Source: Roseinatronobacter sp052379845 (lineage in GTDB: Bacteria; Pseudomonadota; Alphaproteobacteria; Rhodobacterales; Rhodobacteraceae). From it: 64,000 nt of DNA. Shown piece by piece: positions 18,179-26,573 of the stretch (position 1 is the stretch's first letter; each line of letters begins with the position of its first letter). The stretch lies in assembly GCA_052379845.1 (NCBI GenBank), contig JBQTCF010000004.1. The stretch is one strand, 5' to 3'. Both the position numbers and the translations under genes were made by a program. The notes under the pieces were generated by a model. It was given only the letters and a program-made list of their open reading frames with translations. It was not told where the DNA came from and made no database searches.

Positions 18179-19503
18179 TGTCGTATGAAATGATTGCAGC
18201 GCTGATGTTCGGGTCCATGCTGGTGGTCATGCTGACCGGCCAGCGCATGTTTGGCGTCATTGGATTTGTCGCGGTGGTGGCCGCTGTGTGGCTGTGGGGC
18301 GACCGGGGCGGGCATGATCTGGCCTTTGCGCAGACTATCAAACTGATGAACTGGTTTCCGCTGATGACCCTGCCGATGTTTATTTTCATGGGCTATGTGC
18401 TGTCGGAAAGCAAACTGGCGGATGATCTGTATCGCATGTTCCATGTCTGGTTCGGCCCTGTGCCCGGCGGGCTGGCAATTGGCACGATTGTGTTGATGGT
18501 GCTGATTTCGGCCATGAACGGGCTAAGCGTGGCGGGTATGGCAATCGGGGCCACAATCGCGCTGCCGGAATTGCTGAAACGCAATTACGACAAGCGCATG
18601 GTCACGGGCGTTATTCAGGCTGGCTCCAGCCTTGGGATACTGGTGCCGCCTTCGGTGGTTCTGGTGCTGTATGCCATGATCGCACGCCAGCCGGTGGGGC
18701 AATTATGGATGGCGGGGTTGCTGCCGGGGCTGATGCTGGCGGGGCTGTTTATCCTGTATATCTGGATACGCTGCAAGATAAACCCCGCCCTTGGCCCGAC
18801 CATTGACCCTGACGAACTGGCGCGGGTGACGCGCGCGGAAAAATACCGCCTGCTGCTGGCGGGGCTGATGCCGCTGGGTATTTTCGCGGTCATGATGGTG
18901 CCGTTTGTGCTGGGCTATACGCGGCTGGTGGAAAGTTCGGTCGTGGGGGCGGTGGCGGCGCTGGCCGTGTCCCTGGCCAAGGGCCGCATGAGCTGGAACG
19001 TGCTGGAACGCTGCACGCGCAAGACGCTGGCCATTTCATGCATGTTCTTGTGGATCATCCTTGCCGCACTTGCGTTTGGCGCGGTGTTTGACGGGCTGCG
19101 CGCGGTGGATTTCGTGCGTGCGCTGTTCATGGAGAACCTGGGCCTGGGGCGCTGGGAAATCCTGATCCTGATGCAGATTTCCTTTATCCTGATGGGTATG
19201 TTTCTGGATGATACCGCCATGCTGGTGATTGTCGCGCCGCTATATGTGCCCATTGTGCGCATGCTGGAATTCGATCTGATCTGGTATGGGGTGCTGTATA
19301 CGATCACTTGCCAGATCGCCTATATGACGCCGCCATTTGGCTATAACCTGTTCCTGATGCGGGCCATGGCGCCCAAGGAAGTGTCGCTGATTGATATCTA
19401 CCGCTCTATCGTGCCCTTTGTGGGGGTGATGGTCATTGGCCTTGCGCTGGTGATGGCCTTTCCACAGATCGCGCTGTGGCTGCCCGGTGTGGTATTTCCC
19501 TGA
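18178..19503 (+). CDS. TRAP transporter large permease subunit (DctM type)
   Basis: The 441-residue product is the main membrane channel of the TRAP importer, with about a dozen hydrophobic segments and DctM-family blocks such as SVAGMAIGATIALPELLKR, GSSLGILVPPSVVLVLY and FLDDTAMLVIVAPLYVP. The start at 18178 overlaps the small-subunit stop as TGATG, the standard coupling arrangement. The substrate cannot be read from this sequence; the genes around it suggest an amine, amino alcohol or glutamyl compound. Confidence 0.94.
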   Translation: MSYEMIAALMFGSMLVVMLTGQRMFGVIGFVAVVAAVWLWGDRGGHDLAFAQTIKLMNWFPLMTLPMFIFMGYVLSESKLADDLYRMFHVWFGPVPGGLAIGTIVLMVLISAMNGLSVAGMAIGATIALPELLKRNYDKRMVTGVIQAGSSLGILVPPSVVLVLYAMIARQPVGQLWMAGLLPGLMLAGLFILYIWIRCKINPALGPTIDPDELARVTRAEKYRLLLAGLMPLGIFAVMMVPFVLGYTRLVESSVVGAVAALAVSLAKGRMSWNVLERCTRKTLAISCMFLWIILAALAFGAVFDGLRAVDFVRALFMENLGLGRWEILILMQISFILMGMFLDDTAMLVIVAPLYVPIVRMLEFDLIWYGVLYTITCQIAYMTPPFGYNLFLMRAMAPKEVSLIDIYRSIVPFVGVMVIGLALVMAFPQIALWLPGVVFP

Positions 19504-19567
19504 ATACACCAAGAAGGTGCGGATAACGCGCCCGACCAACTGAACCCCAAGACAGGAAGGAAAACCC

Positions 19568-20605
19568 ATGACAACGACAAGACGCAAGTTTCTGACCACC
19601 AGCGCATTGGGCGGTGCCGCCACATTGGCCGCCCCCGCCGTGCGCGCGCAATCCACCATCCGCTGGCGGTTGCAAACCTATGCGGGCGCGGCCCTTGGCG
19701 CACAGGTGGCCAAACCCGCGATTGACATGTTCAACGCCATCGCGGGCGATGAAATGCAGATTGACCTGTTCTATGCCGACCAGCTGGTGCCCACGGAAGA
19801 ACTGTTCCAGGCCATGCAGCGCGGCACAATCGACGCGGTGCAATCAGATGATGACAGCATGGCGTCGCCCACCGAAGTGACTGTGTTTGGGGGCTATTTC
19901 CCCTTTGCCAGCCGCTACAGCCTGGATGTGCCCGCGCTGTTCAATGACTGGGGCCTGAATGAAATCTGGGCCGAGGAATATGAAAAGGTGGGCGTCAAGC
20001 ACATCTCGGCAGGGTCCTGGGACCCGTGCCATTTCATCACCTCCTCGCCCATCACATCGCTGGACGACCTGCAAGGAAAGCGGGTGTTCACCTTCCCCAC
20101 TGCAGGGCGGTTCCTGTCGCAATTCGGGGTCGTGCCGGTCAGCGTGCCATGGGAAGATGTGGAAATTGCGTTGCAAACCCGCGAAATTGACGGCGTGGCA
20201 TGGTGCGGGATCACGGAAGCCTATGAAGTGGGCTGGGCCGATATTTGCAGCCATTTCCTGACCAACAACATTTCCGGTGCGTGGATCGGGCATTTCTTTG
20301 CCAATATGGACCGCTGGAACGAATTGCCCGAACATTTGCGCAACCTGATGGCCACCTGTTTCGAGCAATCACATTACTACCGCCAGCATTGGTACTGGGC
20401 CGGCGAAGCGCGGCTGCGCACCGAGGGCACGAAACTGGAGCTGACATCGATTCCTGATGCGGAATGGGGCACAGTTGAAGGGGCCGCGCGCGATTTCTGG
20501 GAAGAAATCGCCGCCGAATCCGACACCAAGCGCCGCGTGGTCGAGGTGTTCCGCGCTTATAACGCCGCAATGGACAAGGCCGGTCGCCCGTATCGCTACA
20601 GCTAG
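19568..20605 (+). CDS. TRAP transporter periplasmic substrate-binding protein (DctP type)
   Basis: The 345-residue product begins MTTTRRKFLTTSALGG, a twin-arginine-type signal with the SRRxFL-like core, cut probably after APAVRAQ. The mature protein has the DctP fold, with the conserved arginine region around RFLSQFGVVPVSVPWEDVEIAL and the later EIDGVAWCGI. It captures the ligand in the periplasm and delivers it to the DctQM permease encoded just upstream. It belongs to the subgroup annotated around mannitol/chloroaromatic-type or lactate-type TRAP binding proteins, so the ligand is unassigned. A stem-loop follows the gene, as is usual after a binding protein gene. Confidence 0.93.
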   Translation: MTTTRRKFLTTSALGGAATLAAPAVRAQSTIRWRLQTYAGAALGAQVAKPAIDMFNAIAGDEMQIDLFYADQLVPTEELFQAMQRGTIDAVQSDDDSMASPTEVTVFGGYFPFASRYSLDVPALFNDWGLNEIWAEEYEKVGVKHISAGSWDPCHFITSSPITSLDDLQGKRVFTFPTAGRFLSQFGVVPVSVPWEDVEIALQTREIDGVAWCGITEAYEVGWADICSHFLTNNISGAWIGHFFANMDRWNELPEHLRNLMATCFEQSHYYRQHWYWAGEARLRTEGTKLELTSIPDAEWGTVEGAARDFWEEIAAESDTKRRVVEVFRAYNAAMDKAGRPYRYS

Positions 20606-20626
20606 GGCGGGTTTGACCGGAAAAAG

Positions 20627-20649
20627 GCGGGGGGCTGTCTGCCCCCCGC
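20627..20649 (+). terminator. Stem-loop after the TRAP binding-protein gene
   Basis: A perfect nine-base stem GCGGGGGGC (20627-20635) and GCCCCCCGC (20641-20649) encloses TGTCT. A T-run appears only some 15 bases later, inside the short repeat motif. It may act as a partial terminator or protect the 3' end of the abundant binding-protein message. Confidence 0.6.
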
Positions 20650-20658
20650 ACCCCCCGA

Positions 20659-20679
20659 GGATATTTTTACCAGAATGAA
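20659..20679 (+). repeat. Short intergenic repeat motif, copy 2
   Basis: This is the same 21-base string (GGATATTTTTACCAGAATGA plus A) as at 7634-7654 in the other orientation. It follows the GC-rich stem-loop after the binding-protein gene and ends about 44 bases before the ligase gene. The TTTTT in it could serve as the tail of the preceding hairpin. Confidence 0.55.
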
Positions 20680-20722
20680 TGCGGATAAACCCGCGCGCTG
20701 GAAGTGGTAGGAGGACAGGCTT

Positions 20723-22090
20723 ATGGGCGCTGGAATGACATTGCAGGACCTGCAACAGGCGTTTGATGCGGGCGAGATTGATACAGTGTTGGTGGCGGCC
20801 CCCGATATGCAAGGCCGCCTGATGGGCAAGCGGTTCCATGCCGCGCATTTTCTGGCATCGGGATATGAGGAAACGCATTGCTGCAATTACCTGCTGGCCA
20901 CGGATATGGAGATGCTGACGGTCGAGGGGTATGAGTCAACCAGTTGGGCGAAGGGATACGGGGATTATACCATGAAGCCCGATCTGGCCACGCTGCGGCG
21001 CCTGCCATGGCTGGAGGGAACGGCGCTGGTGCTGTGCGATCTGGTGGACCATCACAGCCATGAGGAGATCAGCATTTCGCCACGCGCGATATTGAAGCGC
21101 CAGATCGCGCGGGCGCGCGCGCTGGGCTATGAGGCGATGGCTGCGACGGAGCTGGAGTTTTATATTTTCGAGCAAAGCTATGAGGCGTTGCGCGATGCGG
21201 GCACCGAGAGCCTGACGCCGATTTCGGCTTATAACGAGGATTACCATCTGTTCCAGACCACCAAGGAAGAGCCGCTGATGCGCGCGCTGCGCAATGGTCT
21301 GTATGGTGCGGGTATTCCGGTGGAGAATTCCAAGGGCGAGGCCGAGGCCGGTCAGGCGGAAATCAACATCCGTTATGCCGATATGCTGACCACAGCCGAT
21401 TATCATGTGATCACCAAGCAGGCGACCAAGGAAATTGCCCATTCTTTGGGAAAATCCGTGACCTTTATGGCGAAATATGACCACCGGCGCGCGGGATCAT
21501 CAAGCCATGTGCACCAGTCGTTGTGGACACCCGCGGGGGAGGCGGCCTTCATGGACCGCGATGCCGAATATGGCATGTCGGCGCTGATGCGCCAGTATAT
21601 GGCCGGACAACTGGCCCATGCGCGCGAGATCACGGCGTTTCTGGCCCCCAATGTGAACAGTTACAAGCGGTTCTGCACTGGCATGTTTGCCCCCACCAAG
21701 GCAGTATGGTCGCTGGACAACCGCACGGCGGGCTTCCGTGTGTGCGGGGATGGCACGAAGGCCGTGCGGGTGGAATGCCGCATTGGGGGCGCCGACCTGA
21801 ACCCCTATCTGGCCTGTGCGGCGCTGTTGGCGGCGGGGCTTGCGGGGATCGAGGAAGGCATGGCGCTGGAACCGGAATTGCGCGGGGATATGTATGGCGC
21901 GCGCGAGGCGCGCGAGATACCCAAGACCCTGCGCGAGGCCGCCGACCTGCTGGAGGGGTCGAAGATGTTGCGTGCGGCCTTGGGCGATGATGTCGTGACG
22001 CATTACGCCCATGCCGCCCGATGGGAAATTGCAGAACATGACCGCGTGGTGACAGATTGGGAACGCAGGCGGTTGCTGGAACGGGGATGA
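20723..22090 (+). CDS. Glutamine synthetase-family ligase (gamma-glutamyl amine synthetase-like)
   Basis: The 455-residue product has the full glutamine synthetase fold: the metal-binding glutamates in TELEFYIFEQ and GEAEAGQAEINIRYAD, the histidine in SSHVHQSLW, and the arginine and glutamate in VRVECRIGGADLNPYLA. It departs from ammonia-assimilating GlnA in its N-terminal half and resembles the PuuA/GlnT-like group that joins glutamate to amines with ATP. AGGAGG lies eight bases before the start at 20723. Glutamate is coded mostly by GAG (roughly 28 GAG to 13 GAA by hand count), unlike the binding-protein gene before it (about 5 to 22), suggesting a separate origin. Position between a TRAP importer and two dehydrogenases suggests gamma-glutamylation of an imported amine. 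Confidence 0.85.
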   Translation: MGAGMTLQDLQQAFDAGEIDTVLVAAPDMQGRLMGKRFHAAHFLASGYEETHCCNYLLATDMEMLTVEGYESTSWAKGYGDYTMKPDLATLRRLPWLEGTALVLCDLVDHHSHEEISISPRAILKRQIARARALGYEAMAATELEFYIFEQSYEALRDAGTESLTPISAYNEDYHLFQTTKEEPLMRALRNGLYGAGIPVENSKGEAEAGQAEINIRYADMLTTADYHVITKQATKEIAHSLGKSVTFMAKYDHRRAGSSSHVHQSLWTPAGEAAFMDRDAEYGMSALMRQYMAGQLAHAREITAFLAPNVNSYKRFCTGMFAPTKAVWSLDNRTAGFRVCGDGTKAVRVECRIGGADLNPYLACAALLAAGLAGIEEGMALEPELRGDMYGAREAREIPKTLREAADLLEGSKMLRAALGDDVVTHYAHAARWEIAEHDRVVTDWERRRLLERG

Positions 22091-22111
22091 GCCGGCGCCA
22101 GCGTCATGTTT

Positions 22112-22133
22112 GAGTATTTTTGGCAAGATGAAG
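22112..22133 (+). repeat. Short intergenic repeat motif, copy 3 (divergent)
   Basis: GAGTATTTTTGGCAAGATGA followed by AG is a variant of the motif at 7634 and 20659: it shares TATTTTT, a short spacer and a (G)ATGAA end. It lies between the ligase and aldehyde dehydrogenase genes. Confidence 0.4.
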
Positions 22134-22173
22134 CCTGCAGCACCGGGGTGCGGGGCAGAAAACAGGAGCAAGG

Positions 22174-23553
22174 ATGTCTACGATCAAGCTGATCTCGCCT
22201 GTGGATGGGTCGGTTCATGCCGAGCGTGCGGTTTTGTCGCCGGGCGACGCGCGGGCCGCTGTTGCGCGCGCGCGCGCCGCGCAGAAGGACTGGGCGCTGC
22301 GCCCGCTGCAAGAGCGTAGTGATCTGGTTATGGCGGGCATTGCCGCGCTGGAGGGGATGAACACGCAGATTGTGCCAGAACTGGCCTGGCAGATGGGCCG
22401 CCCTGTGCGCTATGGGGGCGAAATGGGCGGGGTGCGCGAACGCGCGGCCTATATGGCGCAGATTGCCGCAGAGGCGCTGGCCGATGATGTGATTGAAGAC
22501 AGCGACACTGTGGCGCGCGTTCTGGCGCGTGAGCCGCATGGTGTGGTGTTCGTCATTGCGCCATGGAATTACCCGTTCCTGACGGCAGTGAACACAGTTG
22601 TTCCTGCGCTGATTGCGGGAAATGCAGTTGTGCTGAAACATGCCAGTCAGACATTGCTGGCGGGCGAGCGGCTGGCGCAGGCCATGCATGCGGGCGGGGT
22701 GCCGCAAGATGTGTTCCAGAATGTGGTTCTGGACCATGCGACAACTGAGGCTTTGATCGGTGAGCGCGCCTTCGGGTTTGTGAATTTCACCGGATCCGTG
22801 GGCGGCGGTCAGGCGATTGAGCGCGCGGCGGCAGGCACATTCACGGGTGTCGGGCTGGAGTTGGGGGGCAAGGACCCGGGCTACGTGCGCGAAGATGCTG
22901 ATCTGGAGGCTGCCGTGGAGGGGCTGATGGATGGCGCGATGTTCAATTCCGGCCAGTGTTGCTGCGGGATTGAGCGGATTTATGTGCATGAAAGCCTGTA
23001 TGAGGCGTTCATTGAGAAGGCCGTGGATTGGGTGAGCGGCCAGAAGCTGGGCAACCCGCTGGAACCCGACACCACCATGGGCCCGATGGCGCATGTGCGT
23101 TTCGCGGCCACAGTGCGCAGCCAGATTGCGGATGCGGTGGCGGCGGGGGCGCGGGCGCTGATTGACCCTGCCCTGTTCCCTGCGGATGATGGCGGGGCTT
23201 ATCTGGCGCCGCAGATTCTGGTTGATGTGGACCATTCCATGCGTGTCATGCAGGAAGAAAGCTTCGGTCCGGTGGTGGGCATCATGCCGGTAAAAGATGA
23301 TGCGCAGGCAGTGGCGTTGATGAACGATTCCCCCTATGGGCTGACGGCATCGGTCTGGACCCGCGACACGCAGGCCGCGCGCGCCATCGGGGCGCAGCTG
23401 GACACTGGCACCATATTGATGAACCGCTGCGATTATCTGGACCCGGCCCTGTGCTGGTCGGGCTGCAAGGACACGGGGCGCGGGGCGGCCTTGTCGAAAC
23501 TGGGCTATCTGGCGCTGACGCGGTCCAAATCCTACCATCTGAAAAAGGTCTGA
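22174..23553 (+). CDS. NAD(P)-dependent aldehyde dehydrogenase
   Basis: The 459-residue product is a standard ALDH-superfamily enzyme that oxidises an aldehyde to a carboxylate. It shows the oxyanion asparagine in IAPWNYPF, the general-base glutamate in GLELGGKDPGYV, the catalytic cysteine in FNSGQCCCGIERI, and the late ESFGPVVGI block. The substrate cannot be read directly. It lies 83 bases after the glutamine-synthetase-like gene and four bases before the alcohol dehydrogenase gene, so the three should work in sequence. A good fit is oxidation of a gamma-glutamylated amino aldehyde, as in the Puu or ethanolamine-glutamylation routes, but this is inference. Confidence 0.93.
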   Translation: MSTIKLISPVDGSVHAERAVLSPGDARAAVARARAAQKDWALRPLQERSDLVMAGIAALEGMNTQIVPELAWQMGRPVRYGGEMGGVRERAAYMAQIAAEALADDVIEDSDTVARVLAREPHGVVFVIAPWNYPFLTAVNTVVPALIAGNAVVLKHASQTLLAGERLAQAMHAGGVPQDVFQNVVLDHATTEALIGERAFGFVNFTGSVGGGQAIERAAAGTFTGVGLELGGKDPGYVREDADLEAAVEGLMDGAMFNSGQCCCGIERIYVHESLYEAFIEKAVDWVSGQKLGNPLEPDTTMGPMAHVRFAATVRSQIADAVAAGARALIDPALFPADDGGAYLAPQILVDVDHSMRVMQEESFGPVVGIMPVKDDAQAVALMNDSPYGLTASVWTRDTQAARAIGAQLDTGTILMNRCDYLDPALCWSGCKDTGRGAALSKLGYLALTRSKSYHLKKV

Positions 23554-23556
23554 GAC

Positions 23557-24702
23557 ATGTCATTTTCGGCAAACTGGAGCTATCCGACAGCAATAAAATT
23601 TGGCGTGGGCCGGATTTCGGAACTCGCGCAGCATTGCACCGCAGCGGGCATGAAGCGCCCGCTGCTGGTCACCGACAAGGCGCTGGCAGCGCTGCCCATC
23701 ACGGCGCAGGCGCTGGATGTGCTGGATGCCGCAGGTTTGGGCCGGGCCATGTTCTCGGACGTGGACCCGAACCCCACAGAGGCCAATATGACCGCTGGTC
23801 TGGACGTCTACCGCGCAGGCGGGCATGACGGGGTTGTGGCCTTCGGGGGCGGTTCGGCGCTGGATCTGGGCAAGATGATTGCGCTGATGGTGGAGCAGCC
23901 GGTCAGTGTGTGGGATCTGGAAGATATTGGCGATTGGTGGACGCGGGCCAACCCTGACACCATTGCACCCATCATTGCAGTGCCCACCACTGCGGGCACC
24001 GGGTCCGAAGTGGGGCGCGCGGGCGTTCTGACCGACAGTGCCACGCACCGCAAGAAGATTATTTTCCACCCCAAACTGATGCCCGCCGTCACCATTTGCG
24101 ACCCTGCGCTGACTGTGGGCATGCCAGCCTTTATCACGGCGGGCACCGGCATGGACGCGCTGGCGCATTGTCTGGAAGCCTATTGCAGCCCGCATTACCA
24201 CCCCATGTCCCAAGGGATTGCGCTGGAAGGCATGCGGCTGGTGTTTGAAAACCTGCCCCGCGTTTATGCCACCCCTGAGGACCTGGAGGGGCGCGCGAAT
24301 ATGATGTCCGCCGCCGCGATGGGCGCTGTGGCCTTCCAGAAAGGGTTGGGCGCGATCCATTCGCTTAGCCATCCTGTGGGCGCGATCTACAACACCCATC
24401 ACGGCACCACCAATGCCGTGGTCATGCCGATGGTGCTGGATTTCAACCGCCCGGCCATTGAGGACCGGATTGTGCGCGCAGCCGCCTATCTGGGGATTGA
24501 TGGCGGGTTTGAGGGGTTTGGCGCCCGCATCATGGAGCTGCGCGCCGCGCTGTCCATTCCCGAAAGCCTGTCAGCCATGGGGGTGGACCCTGCACGGCTG
24601 GATGAAATGACGGATATGGCGCTGCTGGACCCGTCTTGCGGGGGCAATCCGGTGACCATGACGCGCGAGAATACGCGCGCGCTGTATGACGCCTGCATGT
24701 AA
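23557..24702 (+). CDS. Iron-type (group III) alcohol dehydrogenase
   Basis: The 381-residue product belongs to the metal-dependent alcohol dehydrogenases. It has the nucleotide-binding GGGSALDLGK, the TTAGTGSEVGRAGV block, and the metal ligands in GTGMDALAHCLEAY (aspartate, histidine) and GAIHSLSHPVGAIYNTHHG (two histidines). It would oxidise a primary or secondary alcohol to an aldehyde or ketone with NAD+. It starts four bases after the aldehyde dehydrogenase stop and is followed by a strong stem-loop, so it ends the cluster. Paired with the ALDH it suggests a substrate carrying a hydroxyl group, such as an amino alcohol. Confidence 0.93.
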   Translation: MSFSANWSYPTAIKFGVGRISELAQHCTAAGMKRPLLVTDKALAALPITAQALDVLDAAGLGRAMFSDVDPNPTEANMTAGLDVYRAGGHDGVVAFGGGSALDLGKMIALMVEQPVSVWDLEDIGDWWTRANPDTIAPIIAVPTTAGTGSEVGRAGVLTDSATHRKKIIFHPKLMPAVTICDPALTVGMPAFITAGTGMDALAHCLEAYCSPHYHPMSQGIALEGMRLVFENLPRVYATPEDLEGRANMMSAAAMGAVAFQKGLGAIHSLSHPVGAIYNTHHGTTNAVVMPMVLDFNRPAIEDRIVRAAAYLGIDGGFEGFGARIMELRAALSIPESLSAMGVDPARLDEMTDMALLDPSCGGNPVTMTRENTRALYDACM

Positions 24703-24707
24703 GTTCA

Positions 24708-24738
24708 GCGACTGGCCCGACAGGTTCGGGCCAGTCGC
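24708..24738. terminator. Strong stem-loop closing the catabolic cluster
   Basis: A perfect 13-base stem, GCGACTGGCCCGA (24708-24720) with TCGGGCCAGTCGC (24726-24738), encloses CAGGT. It has no T-run but lies five bases after the alcohol dehydrogenase stop and ten bases before the end of the convergent HAD gene, so it probably ends transcription from both sides. Confidence 0.7.
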
Positions 24739-24747
24739 ATGCCCGCG

Positions 24748-25668
24748 TCAGGTGGTGGGAATGATGTGATCAGGCGTAATCGCGCTTTCGGTCACAAAGG
24801 GGGCCACATCAAGCCCGCGAAACAGCCCATGTCCGGTGACCAGCACAGTGCCAAAGCCTGCCGCATTGCCGCCCAGAATGTCTGTGTGCAGCGTGTCGCC
24901 CACCATGGCCAGCCGCTGCGGCGCACCGCCCCCCAGACGCGCCAGCACCATTGAAAACGCATCCCCGTAGGGTTTGCCGATATAGCGCAGGCAGGGTTGC
25001 AGGTCCTGCGCCAGGGCATGGCCAAAAAACCCCGGTTCCAGCGAAAACCCGCTTTCCTGCGGGGCGACCAGATCAGGGTTGGCAATCACTACGTTGCGCG
25101 GGCGCGCGCGCAGCGTGCTTTGCAGCCGTTCCTGCAAGGCCATGGTCCAGCGTGCCGATGACAGGAACAGAATTCCGTCGCCATGCTCCAGCCCGTCGGG
25201 GGTTGCCAGCGCATCGTGGCAGGGGGCGGGAATATCCTTCAGCGGGTCGCCTGCCGCGCTGATAACGGCCCAGGACGCCCCGTCTGCCAGCTGCGGCAAC
25301 ACGGACAAGGCGACATCGCGCGACGACACCACTTCATCTGCGGTAAAGTCAAACCCCAGCCGGTGGTATTTCGTCACCAGATCGGGCTTGGGGTAACTGG
25401 CGGCATTGGACAGCACGCACAGCGCCTTGCCCGCTGCGCGCAGTTGCGCCATACGCGCCACTGCCCCCGCAATGGCCCCCTTCCCCACATTCAGCACGCC
25501 AAACGCATCCAGCGCAAACCCATCATACTGCGCGGCAATTTCGGCCAGGTTGGCCGCCTTGTTCGACCGCTGTTTGGGGGCGGCCTGTGGCAGTCGCTGC
25601 GCAATGGCCTGATACAGCGCAAACGCATCCGCCCCGGTTACGGGCGGCGAGTGCAGGGAAAAGCTCAT
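24748..25668 (-). CDS. HAD-superfamily hydrolase of the NagD/TIGR01459 type
   Basis: The 306-residue product has the HAD pattern in its subfamily form: a first motif DGFALDAFGVLNVG (nucleophile aspartate), the second motif LSNAASYP with a serine, and the third and fourth motifs ending in RLAMVGDTLHTDILGGNAAGFGT. These enzymes remove phosphate from small phosphometabolites. Its start at 25668 overlaps the stop of the LysR regulator gene by four bases (ATGA), so it is translated with the regulator. From its place beside a ugp operon one may guess glycerol-3-phosphate or a related compound as substrate, but that is inference. Confidence 0.88.
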   Translation of the reverse strand: MSFSLHSPPVTGADAFALYQAIAQRLPQAAPKQRSNKAANLAEIAAQYDGFALDAFGVLNVGKGAIAGAVARMAQLRAAGKALCVLSNAASYPKPDLVTKYHRLGFDFTADEVVSSRDVALSVLPQLADGASWAVISAAGDPLKDIPAPCHDALATPDGLEHGDGILFLSSARWTMALQERLQSTLRARPRNVVIANPDLVAPQESGFSLEPGFFGHALAQDLQPCLRYIGKPYGDAFSMVLARLGGGAPQRLAMVGDTLHTDILGGNAAGFGTVLVTGHGLFRGLDVAPFVTESAITPDHIIPTT

Positions 25669-26573
25669 TCTTCCTCCAGATAAAACGGGCGCAGGCTTTC
25701 GATAAAGCATTCCATGAATTCCAGCGTGATCATGGAGGGCTGTTTGTGAACCGGGCGCACCAGGGACAGGCGGTGCGGCACAACGGGGTGGAACGGGCGA
25801 TACATCACCCCCTGCCCGCGATATTTCACCGCGTCAAGTTCACTGACCACCGACACCCCCACCCCTTGGGCCACGAATTCGCAAGCAGTCGTAAATTGGC
25901 GCGCTTCAACAAAGGTCGTTATGCTTTGGCCATCTGCGGCAAATGATTCGCTAAGCAGCCGGAAGAAGGGGCTGTCGCGGCGGGTGTGAATCAGTTTCTG
26001 GCTAACCAGATCGCGGGGTCGAATCACTTTCAACCGCGCAAGCGGGCTGTCTTGCGGGAAAATGCACACAGTTCTGACGCGCACTTCTTCATGTTCGACC
26101 GCCGGGTGCCCCTCGAACCCGTCAGTGATGCCGAAATCAAACTGTTCGCCCACCATCCATTCCAGAATGCGTTCAGGGCGGTCGGGTTCCAGTGTGACCG
26201 TCACGCCGGGCCGGTCTTTCAGAAAACCGGCCACAACACGCGGCAAATGGCTGATGGCAAACCCCGGAAGGCAGGCAATCCGCAAATCCCCCGCCTTGCG
26301 CTGGGTTATATTGCGGCTGGTTTCCGAAATACGGGTCAGCAATTCCAGCAATCGCCGAATATCTGGCAGCAAAAATCGCGCCTCCTGCGTGGGCACAAGC
26401 CGCCCGTCGCGCCGGTCAAACAGCGCAAAGCCCAGATCATGCGCCAGATCGGACAGAAGCCGGCTGACAGCGGGTTGGGACACATTCAACTGCTGCGAGG
26501 CGCGCGTCATCGTGCCATGTTCGACAACAGCGTGAAACGCTTCTAGCTGGCGTGGACTGATCTGCCCTGACAT
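25665..26573 (-). CDS. LysR-family transcriptional regulator divergent from ugpB
   Basis: The 302-residue product has an N-terminal winged helix (TRASQQLNVSQPAVSRLLSDL, about residues 23-43) and a C-terminal LysR substrate-binding domain. It overlaps the following HAD hydrolase gene by four bases and points away from the ugp operon across 183 bases, the classic arrangement for a LysR regulator controlling a divergent operon. In enteric bacteria ugp is under PhoB; here a dedicated regulator may respond to a glycerophosphate compound. The effector is not known. Confidence 0.9.
   Translation of the reverse strand: MSGQISPRQLEAFHAVVEHGTMTRASQQLNVSQPAVSRLLSDLAHDLGFALFDRRDGRLVPTQEARFLLPDIRRLLELLTRISETSRNITQRKAGDLRIACLPGFAISHLPRVVAGFLKDRPGVTVTLEPDRPERILEWMVGEQFDFGITDGFEGHPAVEHEEVRVRTVCIFPQDSPLARLKVIRPRDLVSQKLIHTRRDSPFFRLLSESFAADGQSITTFVEARQFTTACEFVAQGVGVSVVSELDAVKYRGQGVMYRPFHPVVPHRLSLVRPVHKQPSMITLEFMECFIESLRPFYLEEE

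Noticed and set aside
20723..22090. Naming the ligase glnA
   Set aside because: Its N-terminal half and its neighbours differ from ammonia-assimilating GlnA, and no glnB adjoins it.
22003..23538. A 511-codon minus-strand frame opposite the aldehyde dehydrogenase gene
   Set aside because: The plus strand encodes a full ALDH with all catalytic residues. The antisense translation is rich in His, Arg and Gln without any domain.
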